From Amyloporia xantha (taxonomy: Eukaryota > Basidiomycota > Agaricomycetes > Polyporales > Adustoporiaceae), in the NCBI GenBank assembly GCA_036971615.1, contig JAYKKR010000003.1:124001-188000 (forward strand): a DNA stretch of 64,000 nucleotides, in the 5' to 3' direction. Every line of letters starts with the position of its first letter. The stretch's first letter is position 1. The notes under the pieces were generated by a model. The model ran no database searches, had not been told where the DNA came from, and worked only from the letters and a program-made list of their open reading frames with translations. Made by a program: the position numbers and the translations under genes. Of the stretch, positions 33,432 to 46,002 are shown in pieces.

Positions 33432-34810
33432 ACTACTGCTGTAAATATGGGACTAAGCCTATGTAGACACTACTCAAAGCGGTAGTCGCTCTGGGAGCGA
33501 CCGTCAGTTTCCAGCTGCTTGCTAGTATGGGCCCTACAGAGGAAGTTAAGCAGCCATTTCCTCTTCACGCTTCGTCCTCTCATGGGGAACTCGCATTGGT
33601 TCTGTCACAAACATTTGAACACAATTCAGCCCGCCTCCAAACTCAGACCGCTTGTCTCGCCTACCTGGTGTGCCGTTGGGCGCAAATCGGCAACAACATA
33701 TCTGAGAATGATAGTAAGTTTATAAGGCAAGGGGCTGGGTGGACGGAATAGAAAGCGAGCCCGATGAAGCCCCTTGTGCGGGCCCACACAAGCGCGTTAG
33801 TGTCTGAAATGTTTGATCTGTCTAATTTCAGAACTCTGCGCCGGAAGCTAGCCTCGGTGGACGCATTGAAAAAATGGGGACATCCTAATCCTCGATGTAA
33901 AAAAGGAAAGCTAGCTAGCGGATGCTTCGACCATGTCATGAGACGTCGTGCAGGTCTTGGCAACCTATTCACAAGCAATCCAAAAAGCGTCATAGTGCGT
34001 ACAATCTATGCACACGACAGCCATGTGGCCAGCTCTAGGTACATGGTGCAGGCTTATGTGTCGGAGAGCAACCCATTTGCATGATGACTACAGACCATAC
34101 CACCGCCCGGCGGCAGGGTGCAGAAGTCGCCGTTTATACAAAGCCATGTGAAGTACAAAAAACCACCGGTTGAAGCGTTATGGATGAAGATCGACAAATG
34201 ATTGGCTTGCACTACTACCAGTGCGAGTAGACCACCTTGTGCTGGCCTCTTTCTCAGTACAGATCCTGAGTGGGTGTCCGCCTGATCGCAGGTGGAGCAT
34301 TTCATTGTTGGTGGTCTCGATTGCTATCTACATTCTGGGGATGCTGTCCGTAACGTCTAGTCTCAATATCTCATTTTGATGTGTAGTGGCAGCGAGACCT
34401 GGAGACACGGATAGACTTTGAAGACAAAGTAATATTAATTGACATTCGACTCGCTATCGGTACAACAGCCCTTCAGGTGCATTAGACTGGCTCTCGGGAT
34501 AGCTCGCAGTATTCCCATGACACACCGGAATATAAATGTTGATCCGATCCGTTCCCGTAGGAGGGTAGCACTAGAGTCAAGCGTGAATCAGCTGCACCAA
34601 TGCGGTCGGCCGTGACGTCGTACCTTCTCAACGTCTCCAGTTGCTGAAGCGACGACGATCAGCTTCAGATCTGTCTGGCAAAACAGACAGAGTACCATAC
34701 ATCAACTCTTACGAAGCAGTATGATGAGCGCATCCCTCCTCAAGGACCGGCCATGAGTCTTGTCCCAAATTATAACGTCATAAGCATTCAGGTCGTCTTC
34801 GCTCAAAAAC
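33432..34810. other. Sparse region with two weak plus-strand exon candidates
   Basis: Plus-strand frames at 33527-33712 (MGPTEEVKQPFPLHASSSHG, then a helical segment) and 33830-34084 (TLRRKLASVDALKKWGHPNP) look protein-like. The obvious donor (GTAAGT at 33714) and acceptor (TTTCAG at 33831) do not join them in frame. They are recorded as possible remnants only. Confidence 0.2.
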
Positions 34811-35170
34811 TTACAGAGGATCATATATCCACCGGGACTTGTCAGTCATATCGTACCTAAATGGGAGTACGACACAGAGAAACAGGGTTCCCGGTGAAAA
34901 GTCATCGAATGTGATAGCATGGCCAATGGCCGAGGGCACTTCATTCCACTGATGCATCGGTGAATCGCATCGCATTGATCCATAACACTTGAAAAGTAAC
35001 ACTTGAGCATCTCTCCATTAATACGTTTGGCAGCTGACACTACTACACCAACGCGCAACGCATGAGTGCGTCCCACAACACTACATTCAATATTTGTTCT
35101 CATACAAGACCCATCCTCCAAGGGGTAGTCTTCCCTGCACTATCCTCGCCGAATAACACAATCACCGCGT
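34811..35170 (-). pseudogene. Possible fragment with a Walker A-like motif
   Basis: On the minus strand one frame reads AVIVLFGEDSAGKTT (about 35165-35121), which fits the GXXXXGK[ST] P-loop after a hydrophobic strand. A second frame continues TNIECSVVGRTHALRVGVVV. A third reads WNEVPSAIGHAITFDDFSPG and on to IYDPL at 34811, followed by GTAAGT. The frames do not join by clear introns. A decayed P-loop NTPase is possible; chance cannot be excluded. Confidence 0.25.
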
Positions 35171-35945
35171 ATGAAAAGTTAATTGAATATTCGAAAGCAC
35201 ATAAAGAGGTATCCATACCTCGATTTACCCTGGATGACCTCTGTAGATTTCTCGCGGAAAGTAAATGCAAGTAGGGTCTCCCACTGCTCCCTTAGCGTAC
35301 GAGTGCGTGAAACGTTACTGCTGTCATAAGTGGCCTTCGGATGTGCTGTAAATTCATTTCCCCTTTGTGGTGATCTTTATCGTCATCCTTCGATTCAAGA
35401 TCAGTCTATGCGGTACATTATACCGCGAACGAAAGAAGATTAGAAGAATGATCACTCCGATGAGCCAATGAAGAAGTAGGAAAGATGACTCACAGTCTAA
35501 CTTACCCTCCGCGTCCTGCACACCTATGGGATCCCCTGATACTGTGCGCCCTAGCGCAGTCAACTGGCTTGCTGCCTTTGCTAGCTGCATTTTCCCGCCC
35601 TTCCTGCTCCTGTTTTTCATACATCAATGCACCATCTTTGCGCGTGCAAAAGGCCATGTTACTGGTAGAGTTGCGGACTGAGTCAGTCAGTTCGAAGCAG
35701 ATGAAGACAATATGAACCGTGCGAAAAGGGTAGCTTGGGATTTCCGATGACATGCGCGAACAGCCTTCGAATGGAGGTTGATCGTTCTACAAGTAATGGC
35801 ACTAGAAGTCAGCATATGTTTATTTTGACAGAGGCTGTTATTCGCATTCTTCAAGTAATCATGCGTGAGTTCGGGATCTTGAGATTGAACAGCTCGCTTA
35901 CACCTGTCGCAGAGATATTCTTGACTTGCGACCTCGCCAACCCTG

Positions 35946-36559
35946 CTAAGCTTTTCGCAACCAAGTCCTCATCCTGCGCGCTGGAAGGATGCATTTGTCG
36001 ACCCCGGCCATCCTGCCTTCCTCTGCAGCAGTCCCTGTACGGGATAAGTTGGTCATCCTCCCACTCATGTGTATCCAGCCACATACTATACATTCCCTAT
36101 TCCTTGCACTGTAAGCATGCCCCGCCGTAGCGCTTCTACCGCCTGTAGTGTGGAGACGAAGATGGCCACCGGAGCGCACGCTATGCGTGACATCTCTGTG
36201 CAGACCACGTTCCAAACGGATGTGGCATCCTATCCCTGTCGACTCGGCCTCGTTGGCAGCTCCGACCTCTGTCCCGATCATTCCAGCGAGAGTCATTCGG
36301 TCTGTCGGAAGACGGCTCTTGATGTCACCAAGGCCACGAGAGCTGTTTTCATGACACTGAGTCTGCGTCTTGATACCTTCTTCACGTATGCATCCAGGAG
36401 GTAAGCTTCACAGAAGGGACATATGACAACAGTATAGGCACCTCGGCTTCCTTTTCGTTGCGATTCTTCCATATATTCGAAGCAGTCACACATAACGCGC
36501 CAGGATGGGCCTAAGTTGCCCACACATTTTAGTTCGTGACGCAGGCAGGCTAGGCACAT
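35946..36559 (-). CDS. Possible cysteine-rich hypothetical protein
   Basis: The minus-strand frame starting at 36559 reads MCLACLRHELKC, then CDCFEYMEESQ and VVICPFCEAYLLDAYVKKV: six cysteines in CxxC-like pairs that might bind zinc. It stops at 36293; a second frame (36296-35946) follows without a clear splice junction. No family is recognised. The CX2CX6C start resembles half of a Zn2Cys6 cluster but the second half is not present. Confidence 0.3.
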
Positions 36560-36599
36560 AATTATCAGGTTGACCAGGATTTTACATCAGTCAAGTCCG

Positions 36600-39500
36600 A
36601 CAAACGCACCTTTGAAAAAGGATTCTAACACCAAGATTTGATTATATATACTGGAACAGGTTACGTTTCTTCTTGGAAATTACTGTGTGCAATTCGCAGA
36701 CATACCATACCAGGAAATGTTATAAGCATGTATTCAGTGGAATGCGGTATTTCTTGGAGGATCCGTGATTTGACGTGACTCTGTCGCATCTCAATTGACA
36801 AGTCAGACTGTTCTCGATGCTCTACCCGAGAGATATTGACCAGCCGCTTCATTATCACAGTAAGTTAAGATCCTCGCTGCTCACCTGCAGGCAACACGTC
36901 TAGTCATTCAACTCTCGCAGTAGGTTGTAGGGAGGTGATAATGTGTGATGCAAATATTCAGAATAAGTCGCAATTAGAAACTGTGTTAGCAGCTGCCGAT
37001 ATATCGATCACTTCCAAATACTCACCAGGATTATATCGTGTGATGGTGCGTTGATGGAAGTTCCAACTCACCAAGGGAGAAGTGCTTCCGCAAAACCCAT
37101 ATTGTGCATATGAGCGCATTACACTCGAGTCAATTTAGAGTACGGGGACGAAGGAAGGAGCAAAAGGACAAGAACAAGTGCAGGAACAGGACCAACATCA
37201 AGCACGAAAGAGAAGTACTAGTGCAGCGAAGCGAGATACAGTACTGAGCCTACTACTAGGGTGGCGTGACCTCCCGCCGACATATTCGAGCGCCCGGCAA
37301 GCTCCGGCAAGTCGCTAATTGGTAAACCTCGACCAAGGCAAACGGATCATGTCGCCACTATGTTGGTACCATGACTGACTAGTCCCCGTTAGCATAAATG
37401 GACAACCACGATAGTCGATCGTTATCTAGTATATATGACTGGCTTTGTCAAGTACTACTGTACGTGTCCCTGTCGACATACCAAGTTAGGGTCAACCATT
37501 GCGGGATGCCATATCACGACATTTTTCCGAAGGCCACCCTCGCCGGAATGATCGGACAAGTTTTAGGAGCATGAGCCTACTCTTGGAGACCGAGATGCAT
37601 TGGTAATGTTCTGTGCGAAAGGTGCGCAACGACCAGTCGATTGTCTACCTCAATGATCGCAGACGCAACACGAGAAGGCGACTCGGAACGTTATGCAGAA
37701 CTTGTAAAGAGGCACTCCCAAGCTCCCGTTTACATATCGCATTCTTTTACAACATCCAAAGCGGTGTTACTCGGTGCGCACCCTTGATGTCATACTTCGC
37801 TTTGGTGCGCTGATAGTTAACTTCTCTAGCCGGATCGAAATGCTCATGTGGGGTGAGTCTCCGTATCATGCCTCCGGCATGACAGCCGAGCTTTGATGTT
37901 TTTCATATTCTGAGTCATAATGGTATGCAACTTGCACCCACATTGTTCTCGCATACGCATTGTCCTTTATCGGTTTGAATCTGCGCTGAGCGGATACCAA
38001 TGCACTAGCGACGCGGATGCCAAAACGCGCCTGCCCATGATAGGTCCTTAGAATCTGTCCTTATATCGCAGCACAGACTCGTCCTGGCTCACCATATGGA
38101 CCGCTGCATCAGCCGATCGCTCCGCCCTCGATCTTGATCTGTCTTGTGTAAGCTGTATTCTTGGTAACTATCCTATCTCCCTTTGGTCTCCACGACCATC
38201 AACTGGACTCCACTCAGAGTGGTTGTCGGCTCGGATGTCTGCCAAATTCCCTGCCCGTAGAGCGAGTATTCATGTGTTTGGTTTACATTGGCCAACTCAA
38301 AGCTTCTCAAGGCGTTGGCTAGGCATGAGTGGGATTGTCTGGGGACGTGAAACATTCTAACGCATACTTCCTCCAGCACAGTTGCAACGCCTTTCGGTAA
38401 TCAGTCTCCCAGTCGCTTCCAGGTCATACACTTAGAAAAGTGACAATGTGCGACTTAGAGGCAGTCTCTCAACTGTGCAAAGAGCTTGCCGATGAATCAA
38501 CAAGGCAATAACAATGCTTCGGGACTTTATCACGCGTACACTCTAACACTTTGATTACTATAGATCTACTTCCCGTTGTCTATTGCCGGCGCACGCTCCG
38601 ACTCAATTCTGAAGGGTCAATTTGGATCTACGAGTGAAGCTGAGACGTAGCGACGATCTGTCGTGTCATACGGAGCTCTCTACATCTTTAAGCCATCACG
38701 TAAGTATACACTGTGCCTCTTTAACGTCGCAGGGGGTGGGCCGAACACCCTGTACGTGATTTTATAGCTAGCTATGTACTATTGACATTTATAATGCGAT
38801 CGTTGCTCATCAGGCAATCGGACTTGTGTTTGATTGTGGGAAGTCTGTCGTGATGTACCTCAGTTGTGAAAACAGTGTACAGTACGTATATAACCGAACC
38901 AGCTTCGTGTGCGATCGTGCGGAAGCCAGCTTTGGGTATAGACGAGTTCCTGGAGCTTGGATTAGTCAGGACCAAGAGGCCTGGGACATTGATTCCTTTC
39001 AGTTCTGCAAATACTGTGAAGTAGCCCAATGGGCGTTTCCTGATACGACGTCGATGGAACTATCACGATGGTGACATGTCTTGCTCCAGACCATTTTGGC
39101 TGTCGAGGCATTCATTCTTAGACTCCGCCGGCAACCATTCAAATCCAATTAGGTATTCGGCTTGTTGCTCATTTGAATGACCCGCCTCAAGGGGATAGCA
39201 GGACAAGCTGCTAGAAACAGTCCTTCCAGCTACCTCGTAAGGCTTAATACCAATTCCTCTCCCTTACCGAACTTGACGGTATAAACCTAACCCTTCACTT
39301 GTCTCTTCCGCGCAGCATATGAATTGGAGGAGCGATCCCGCAACTCCTGTTTCTATATCCGCAGTATGAATCCAGTCAGTATATGTGGCATTTCACCCGG
39401 AATAGCTGGAAATCATGGTAGCGGCGCCCGAAGTCCATAGGACCATCGCACACTGCCCCTGCCGTTTTCCTGCGGCCCAAGCGGCTAATTGCGTAGCTGG

Positions 39501-40057
39501 CCCACGTTTCTCTAGTCGCATATCATCGATGATTGGGCGTTACAAGCAGAATAAACGTAGCCTGACTTGACCCCTTCTGACTAGAGCATGTCGGCACGAA
39601 GACGACCAATCAATGCGGGCCTAGGTTAACACGGATACTGTAGACATCTCGTGAAACTGCAGGATATGATGTTGGGTCAATACTTAAGTTGAAGTCCCTT
39701 CCAATATAAATATACAATGCCAGCAGCACACGATCCAGGTTTTTAGCAGCTGATGTGACCTACAACTTCTGCGCTGTTCCGATAGTTGTGACAGTTGTCA
39801 AATTCATGGTTTTGACTCGGAGTTGTTATGAACCGGACACCAGCAACTTGATAATAGATAGCTGAATACATGTGTTACGCAATTCATGTCCCATTCAATA
39901 AGCATCACAAATTAACTGAAAGCAATTGTCAAGGTTATACAAATCGTATCGTAAAGAGCGACATTGGGTCAAGAGTCGCACCTCCGCCTACCACTACTCT
40001 GCGCATGCACCTGTGCAAAATGAACTGTCAAAAATACGGTATCGCAGATCCACACGT
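36600..40057. other. Long gene-poor stretch
   Basis: All open frames are under about 90 codons with no protein-like continuity on either strand. No tandem repeats, transposon domains or RNA genes were recognised. Decayed repeat sequence is the likely content, but nothing identifies its source. Confidence 0.35.
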
Positions 40058-41693
40058 TCATCGCTGGCCACCAGACGATTGGAGCGCTATACCGAAGCGG
40101 GATACCTGATCAACAGAATTGCATGAAGTCGCATGTGTATTGTATAGGTAGGGATTATGGGCGAAGGTCAGATCTGTTCTATACCCCACCGTGCAATACC
40201 CCCCTTGGATAGGCGGCTTGATGTTCAAGCAATCGCCTCCCCGATAAGCTGGACCTTGGTGGAAGGACCCCCTCAGCGAGTATCCTGCGTATGAGCCATA
40301 GGCTCGAATGTTCGTGGAGTCGTGAGTTCTTTCGTAAGGGAGCCGTCTCTCATCAACGTCTCTCTCGCAGGAGGCTGGAAAAAACATGTCATCAGTGATA
40401 TGCAGATGTTCCGGAGCATGATGGAAAGACGCACATGCATACAAGAGCGGATACGTATCTATGAGAGTACTATCAGCTGTTTTACCTACGTCCTCCTGAA
40501 TGTTGAACGTTTGTGTCACGATGTCTGCCTCATCAAGCCTTCTCGTTGACAAAGGGACATCAGTTGTCTCCTCTTCGTCTGAAAAATACCACAGCTGCTC
40601 GGCGTCCATGGTGGAGATATCACATTCTGATGTTCCAAATGCGGCATCGACATCTCCCGGGGAGTCCACTTCCAGATCTGACAGTGGAGGATAATTATCG
40701 ATCTGAAACTCCACGAATACGGGTTCTTCGTCAAGAGGACCAAGGACCGACCATGGCTGAATGGCCGGCGCTCCTGGAACGTCTTTGCGCATGACGAAAG
40801 GATCTAGCCGGAATACACCCATCATTTTCCGAAGCTCTGGTGATGCCCAGCACGCACGTAGCGGAGGCAATGCGGGTTCGACCACCACTATGTCATCAGA
40901 AAGACGATGCTGGCTCCCTTCACCATCGTCTGTATGGTTTGAATACGGTTCTACGGCATCTGTTACTTGTTCCGGAAGCTCGCACTTCTGATCGACGTGC
41001 CAGTATGCGGGCCCGATGGTAGGCTCTACACCCCAAGACACATGCCCGAGGGTGGAATCTGTACCCGAGGATGTAGGCCTGAGTGTAGGATCTTCGTATG
41101 CGGGCCTGAAAATTGGAGCGAGGCCGACATCCTCGACGACACCCGCGTGGCGCGCGTGCCCTCCAGTGTTTGCATGTTGTATTGTTCTGTATGAATCTAT
41201 GGATGCGACCAAGCCACCGTTCGTATATTGTCGGTAATGGCCTTGCGAAGGAGATGATGGAAGAACTGGCGTACTACCCTGCTCATAGCGGGGAGCGCTA
41301 GAGTAGCATTCCTGCCCATTTCTTAAAGAAGGGGCGTCCACATGCACTGTTTGCTGTATGTTTTCTGAAGGGCCAGAATGAGAGAGAGGGATGTAGTGCT
41401 GTGTACTCCTCGAGTGATCACTACGCATGATAATCGATGTCAGTGGATAAAGAACATTTAGGGATCTGTTCAAGGACATAATATGCTTACTGCGTGCGCG
41501 AAGACGACGCTTGAAAGAGTTGTGGGCCTAACTGCGGCAGTCTGTCAATGCAATAAGTCGGCTTTGATCTTTCATACGCGGTCTTGTATATGCCAGTGAG
41601 GGATATTGAAGACTCGGAATACGGTTGTGGATCGAAATCCCGTTCATTGGAGGCCGCGGTGGTGAATGGCTCTGTAAACGAAGACGACATCAT
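40058..41693 (-). CDS. Hypothetical 521-aa protein, two exons
   Basis: Exon 1 is 41693-41491 (MMSSSFTEPFTTAASNERDF) and exon 2 is 41420-40058, joined in phase 2 across a 70-bp intron (GTAAGC..GCGTAG). The protein is mostly disordered (Ser, Pro, Tyr, Asp-rich). A conserved-looking core near the middle reads ELRKMMGVFRLDPFVMRKDV, then EEPVFVEFQIDNYPPLSDLE, followed by an acidic region (WYFSDEEETTDV). Such a helix-plus-strand core is the only part likely to fold. No named domain is recognised. It is the longest single-exon coding signal in the right half and has normal composition for its surroundings, so it is probably a genuine host gene. Confidence 0.6.
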
Positions 41694-44600
41694 GCTCCGT
41701 CAGAAAGTGATGGATGGATACGAATGGGCGGCTGTCATGCTTTTGAGCACTCAAAAACGCGTCTGCCAGGTGGTGTCCTACGTAATGAAGGATTTCTCCG
41801 CACAACCACCGGATAAAGGCGAGAAACCAGATCAATCAATCCGACGCTTATTATTTTGAAGGGAGTAATGGCGCCCTACTCCATGCATGATTGCACGTCA
41901 GAAATTCTGGAGCATTTGATCCGCATATGAATGAAAATAGTAGACATCATGAAATACTCAGCATAACGTCGCACCCTAATACCCTTTGCCAACAAAGGCA
42001 TGTCGCCTTCAGGCATCCTGCAATGCACAGCGACATCCCTTATCCGTTGTGGATGAGCCTATACGGGGAGGAACGTGTTAATGGCTGACGAAAAGGATCC
42101 ATGTCTTCTCGCTGGTTGCTGCGGCGTTCTGGTTTCGAATGTCATAAATAAGTCAACAGGCTAGATCCAGGGGAGTCAACCGGACCAAGTAATGAAGCTA
42201 CCCAGAGGAGTTTAAATTTGAAACGAAGTAAATGTGTTCCCATGCCCTCGCATGCGGTTCCAGTCAAGGCCGGTCGTTAGCGCACTGAAGCGCCTGCTGT
42301 GCAGGGACCCCGCGGAGGTCAACATGTGGTATCCAAATATTGAAGTCTTTCCACAAATGTGGCCAGTCTCCGATATAAATACTAGCCTTGCGGGGTATTC
42401 GGCCGTTCGTCCGGCCAGGTCACATAGATCTATATTGATGAAAGGATGGTATGGTTCATGTCTTCGATAGCGTGAGCATGAAAGTTATGTCCAACACTCC
42501 ACGTATGTGCGAACTATGAGCCCAAATCCAGATGCCGTATTATCCGCTAGCCCTCGCGAAGTCTCACTGTGTGTAGCTCCCATCAACACGCGCCTATAGG
42601 CGTGACATGCATGCGTCCTAAGTGCTTCCATTGACCAAACAGAAGTACGCCCGCACCAATGATGCAGGAAGCGGATAATCGCCAGCATTCATGCCGTTCT
42701 CTTGCATCATATCAATTAAACTGATAATCAGGTTCTGAAGTCGCACATACCAATGCAACGATGGCATACATGCCAATTGTGTTACTGATGCCTTCCGGGT
42801 GATGATCATGGCGTCTGAATCCAAAGCAAAGCACTGTTCAGGAAAGGAGAAGGATTAACGGCTCCCGCGTTCAGCATGAGTGTGAATAATAACGCATGAA
42901 ATAAACCGCGCATGAGAAGAACATCTTGTGAGATTCAACCCAACGTACAGTCTTGTCACAAACAAAATATTGCATTATCACGACACGAGTGTGTGTGGGG
43001 CTGGCTTCACTTTTCCATATCACAGATCCTGCAGCAGATTCTGCTTTTATTTCTATGCGTACCTCCTAGTCCCTTGGACAGTTTTTGAGTTGTTATTCTA
43101 GAGGAAGGTCGGTGCAGAGTGATGCGATCGGCAAATGCCGAATCTGGAGTTGAAGTGTAGAATATAAAATAAGAGTAGCAAGACGTAATGACTGGATAAA
43201 CGGTGTCTTCGTTCTATGACATTGTTTTCCGATGGAAAATCACGGTCATGAAACGAATTGTGGTTCCTTGTGCAATAGACCTCCGGATGGCAGCAGGGAC
43301 TGATCTGCTCGGTGCCACTGATCTTATTTGGCTTTGCCGGTCTGCCGAGTGCACGGACCCGGACATGTCTGTCTGGCACGTGCGATCCGCAAGATTGCTT
43401 GCAGTCAGTAGACCTGACGGAAGGCGGCCTCGCGCTCCTGATCTCGCTGGCTTCGCCTCATCTGATGCTGTAGAGCGAACAGGCGAGAGATACCCCCTCA
43501 AACGGCCGTGTTGTACGGCGGATATGTGAGCAGCGGACAGTGGATACCAAGGGAGGCAAGTCCGCCCCTTTCTACGGATCCGCATTGCAGGCCAATTAAC
43601 GACTCTGCTTTGCATTGGTTGGGAAAGACGTGATTTAAAAAGTACACGTAGAAAGAGGAAGGCGGAACGATGCTCATATGAGTATAAGAAGATATTCACG
43701 ACGGTAAGCTTGTTGTATTGTTCATTCAAGTTTCGCATGTATTTGAACTCGATCCCAATGTTCACTTTCTTTTATTTCTGAACAGCATGTACCTGAGACA
43801 ATGGCTAAGAGAGAAAATCGGAATACGACCAAGTACATTCCGAAGACTAAACCGTTGGTTCCTCACAACGTAGAGTGTACTGGTTGTGTTTGATCTGCTT
43901 CAGGGCCACTTCGGCGGTAGGATCAGACCGTTTTTGTATTCTGCAATCTCACAATCCCCTAGAACACAGTCAGCCCATATTCAACTGCTTAGTGTCAAAG
44001 TCTAGGCGTTCATAAAGGAAGTAACAAACAAATAGCCTAAGTGAACCACTGTTCCCAAAGTTCTGCCCACGGGCTAATTCCACCTTTTTAGCTATATGAC
44101 ATATGGTCTCCTCCTGATATCTCTGCGAGTAGACCGAACCAGCTCGATCTTCTACCGACGAAAGATTGTCCCTTTGTTGTTGCCTTACTGGAAGATGGAG
44201 ATTACAGGCCGCCTCGATCAAGGTGCATTTTCGTAGCCCAGTTTCCCTCTCGAGCTGCATAATCACCGTTAAGACATAGTGCTGACAGAAAAATGAAGGC
44301 AGCTTCGCTAGGAGAAAACTTGATGTGATCCTCGTGAGTCTGCAAACTTTGTTACCCTCGATATTATGTGGCTGTCTTCAATAGCATGATCGCCCTCACT
44401 TGTCAAGCAACCTTATGTCTTGTCCAGTCATACGTCTTCTACATCCACCAATGCTGAACGCGTATACGTTATTTGGACCCTGCAACATGCGTTGTTCTGT
44501 TATGCAGTGTGTATGTTCACGCCCCATATCGTTGCTCGGATAGAATAGGGTCACACGACGTTTGATTTCATGTTACATGTGCCACTCTCACAAACACAGC

Positions 44601-44810
44601 GCGTGTATCATTGCACTGCGTTTGTAAACGCTAATGACAACAAATGCATTTATTAAATGTTTGCTCAATAGCGATACAACAGATGGAATGATAAACAGTT
44701 ACGGTTCATGGCGGCATTTGCGAACTCTGCAGCCACTCAAAATGTCGACAGTTGGATTGGACCACCTGGAGACGGTGATCGTAACCGACATGGCACTCGC
44801 GTACGAATGT
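41694..44810. other. Gene-poor stretch with a small GC-rich island
   Basis: No gene accepted. A GC-richer island at about 43260-43620 is open on both strands (plus 43203-43529, minus 43765-43214) with Arg/Ser/Ala-rich readings and may be a remnant of an inserted element. The rest gives only short frames. Confidence 0.3.
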
Positions 44811-46002
44811 CTACAACACGCGCGTTTGAGTACGAGAAAGGAAGAACATTGGTGGTACCACACCTCCATCTATAACAGGCTCTTTCGCGCCTCTTCTTCC
44901 CCGTTCTGCCTTCTCCTCCTCAAGGTCTAGCTCGTACTGCTCTTGCTTTCCATGTAGACGTGCTGAAATGACGAAAGATGGCTTCTTGCTCGCCCAGTAG
45001 CCGTGCCCGAACCCCGTCGCCCATTTTGCTTGACGTTCTTGACTGGAGAAACGTAAAGGATAGCTATCTAGAAAATCAGAGCAGGGGCAAAGCACGTAAT
45101 CAGTAACCGAGGATGTCGAGGAGACATTCTTTGTTGACTGCTCTGCGTCGAGAGTAGAAGGACTGATTTGAGATGAAGCATTTGTGATGCTGCTCATATT
45201 ATTAGGCCTCATTCGACTGATATGTACAACGGAACTGCTGCAAAGACTGCAATCAACTGATCTGGAAGCCAGAATATTGGGAGAAATGTTACCTACTTCT
45301 CACTGCCACCCGCTGCAAGACGCTCGCTTCCTGTGGATGAACTTACAGCGCACGAGTAATTCTCGTGTATGTGAATGGATTCGGCGCGCGACTGAGGCGT
45401 CCTTGCGCCATATATCCTGGCCCAGCAGTAGTCACAGACCGTTTCCATTCTGACCGGTGAGTTCTGCGAAGCAAAGGATAGAATGGAGGTATGCCGGGGC
45501 GGGTAGATGAAATCGAGGTTCGAAGTGTCCAGTAGTGTTGTGCTCCTGGAGGTACAGTCACTGCAAAATATCCCACCGCATTTTCGGCAATGCTGTAGTC
45601 GTACCCATCATGAGCCTCCGTGACGACAACAATAGATATATTGACGTACACGTTTTCTTGTCAATATGGAGAGCGGTTTACGGCAGTAGAAAACGTCACA
45701 TGCGTGCGCATGGATAGTGCGCTTTCATGAACCGAACACATGAGAATCTTCAGTATGGGCCCCATCCTCGCGCATCGAAAAGAGATACTGACCTTCCACA
45801 AATGCTTTGGGAGCAGCACAGCAAGATGCTCATTTTTTCGCAGAGGGTATGTGATAGGGGCCGAATCTACGCTCACGTCGTCTGGAGTGTTGTCAAACAG
45901 AGCTTGTTGGCGATGGGAGGATGAGTCTGCCGTACAACCCGTCAGAGCGTTCAGATAAACGATGGATGTTCGAAAGGACGCGATTGCAGAGCACAAGCAC
46001 AT
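44811..46002 (-). CDS. FYVE-type zinc-finger protein
   Basis: Exon 1 (46002-45793) ends in RKNEHLAVLLPKHLWK, a signature I know from a mushroom FYVE protein family. Exon 2 is 45721-45650 (CDVFYC) and exon 3 is 45592-45347, reading HCRKCGGIFCSDCTSRST, LDTSNLDFIYPP and VCDYCWARIYG. Together these give eight zinc-ligand cysteines/histidines of the FYVE fold. A later exon (about 45290-44811) carries LDSYPLRFSSQERQAKWATG and KQEQYELDLEEEKAERGRRG, the Glu/Arg-rich end typical of this family. The junction between exons 3 and 4 does not resolve in frame. FYVE fingers bind phosphatidylinositol 3-phosphate on endosomes; here the WxxD and R(R/K)HHCR motifs are altered (WKRT, RKRHCR), so binding may be weakened. 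The start is uncertain. Confidence 0.72.

Noticed and set aside
43203..43765. Overlapping frames of 108 (plus) and 183 (minus) codons
   Set aside because: Both strands open over a GC-rich island, neither with a recognisable motif.
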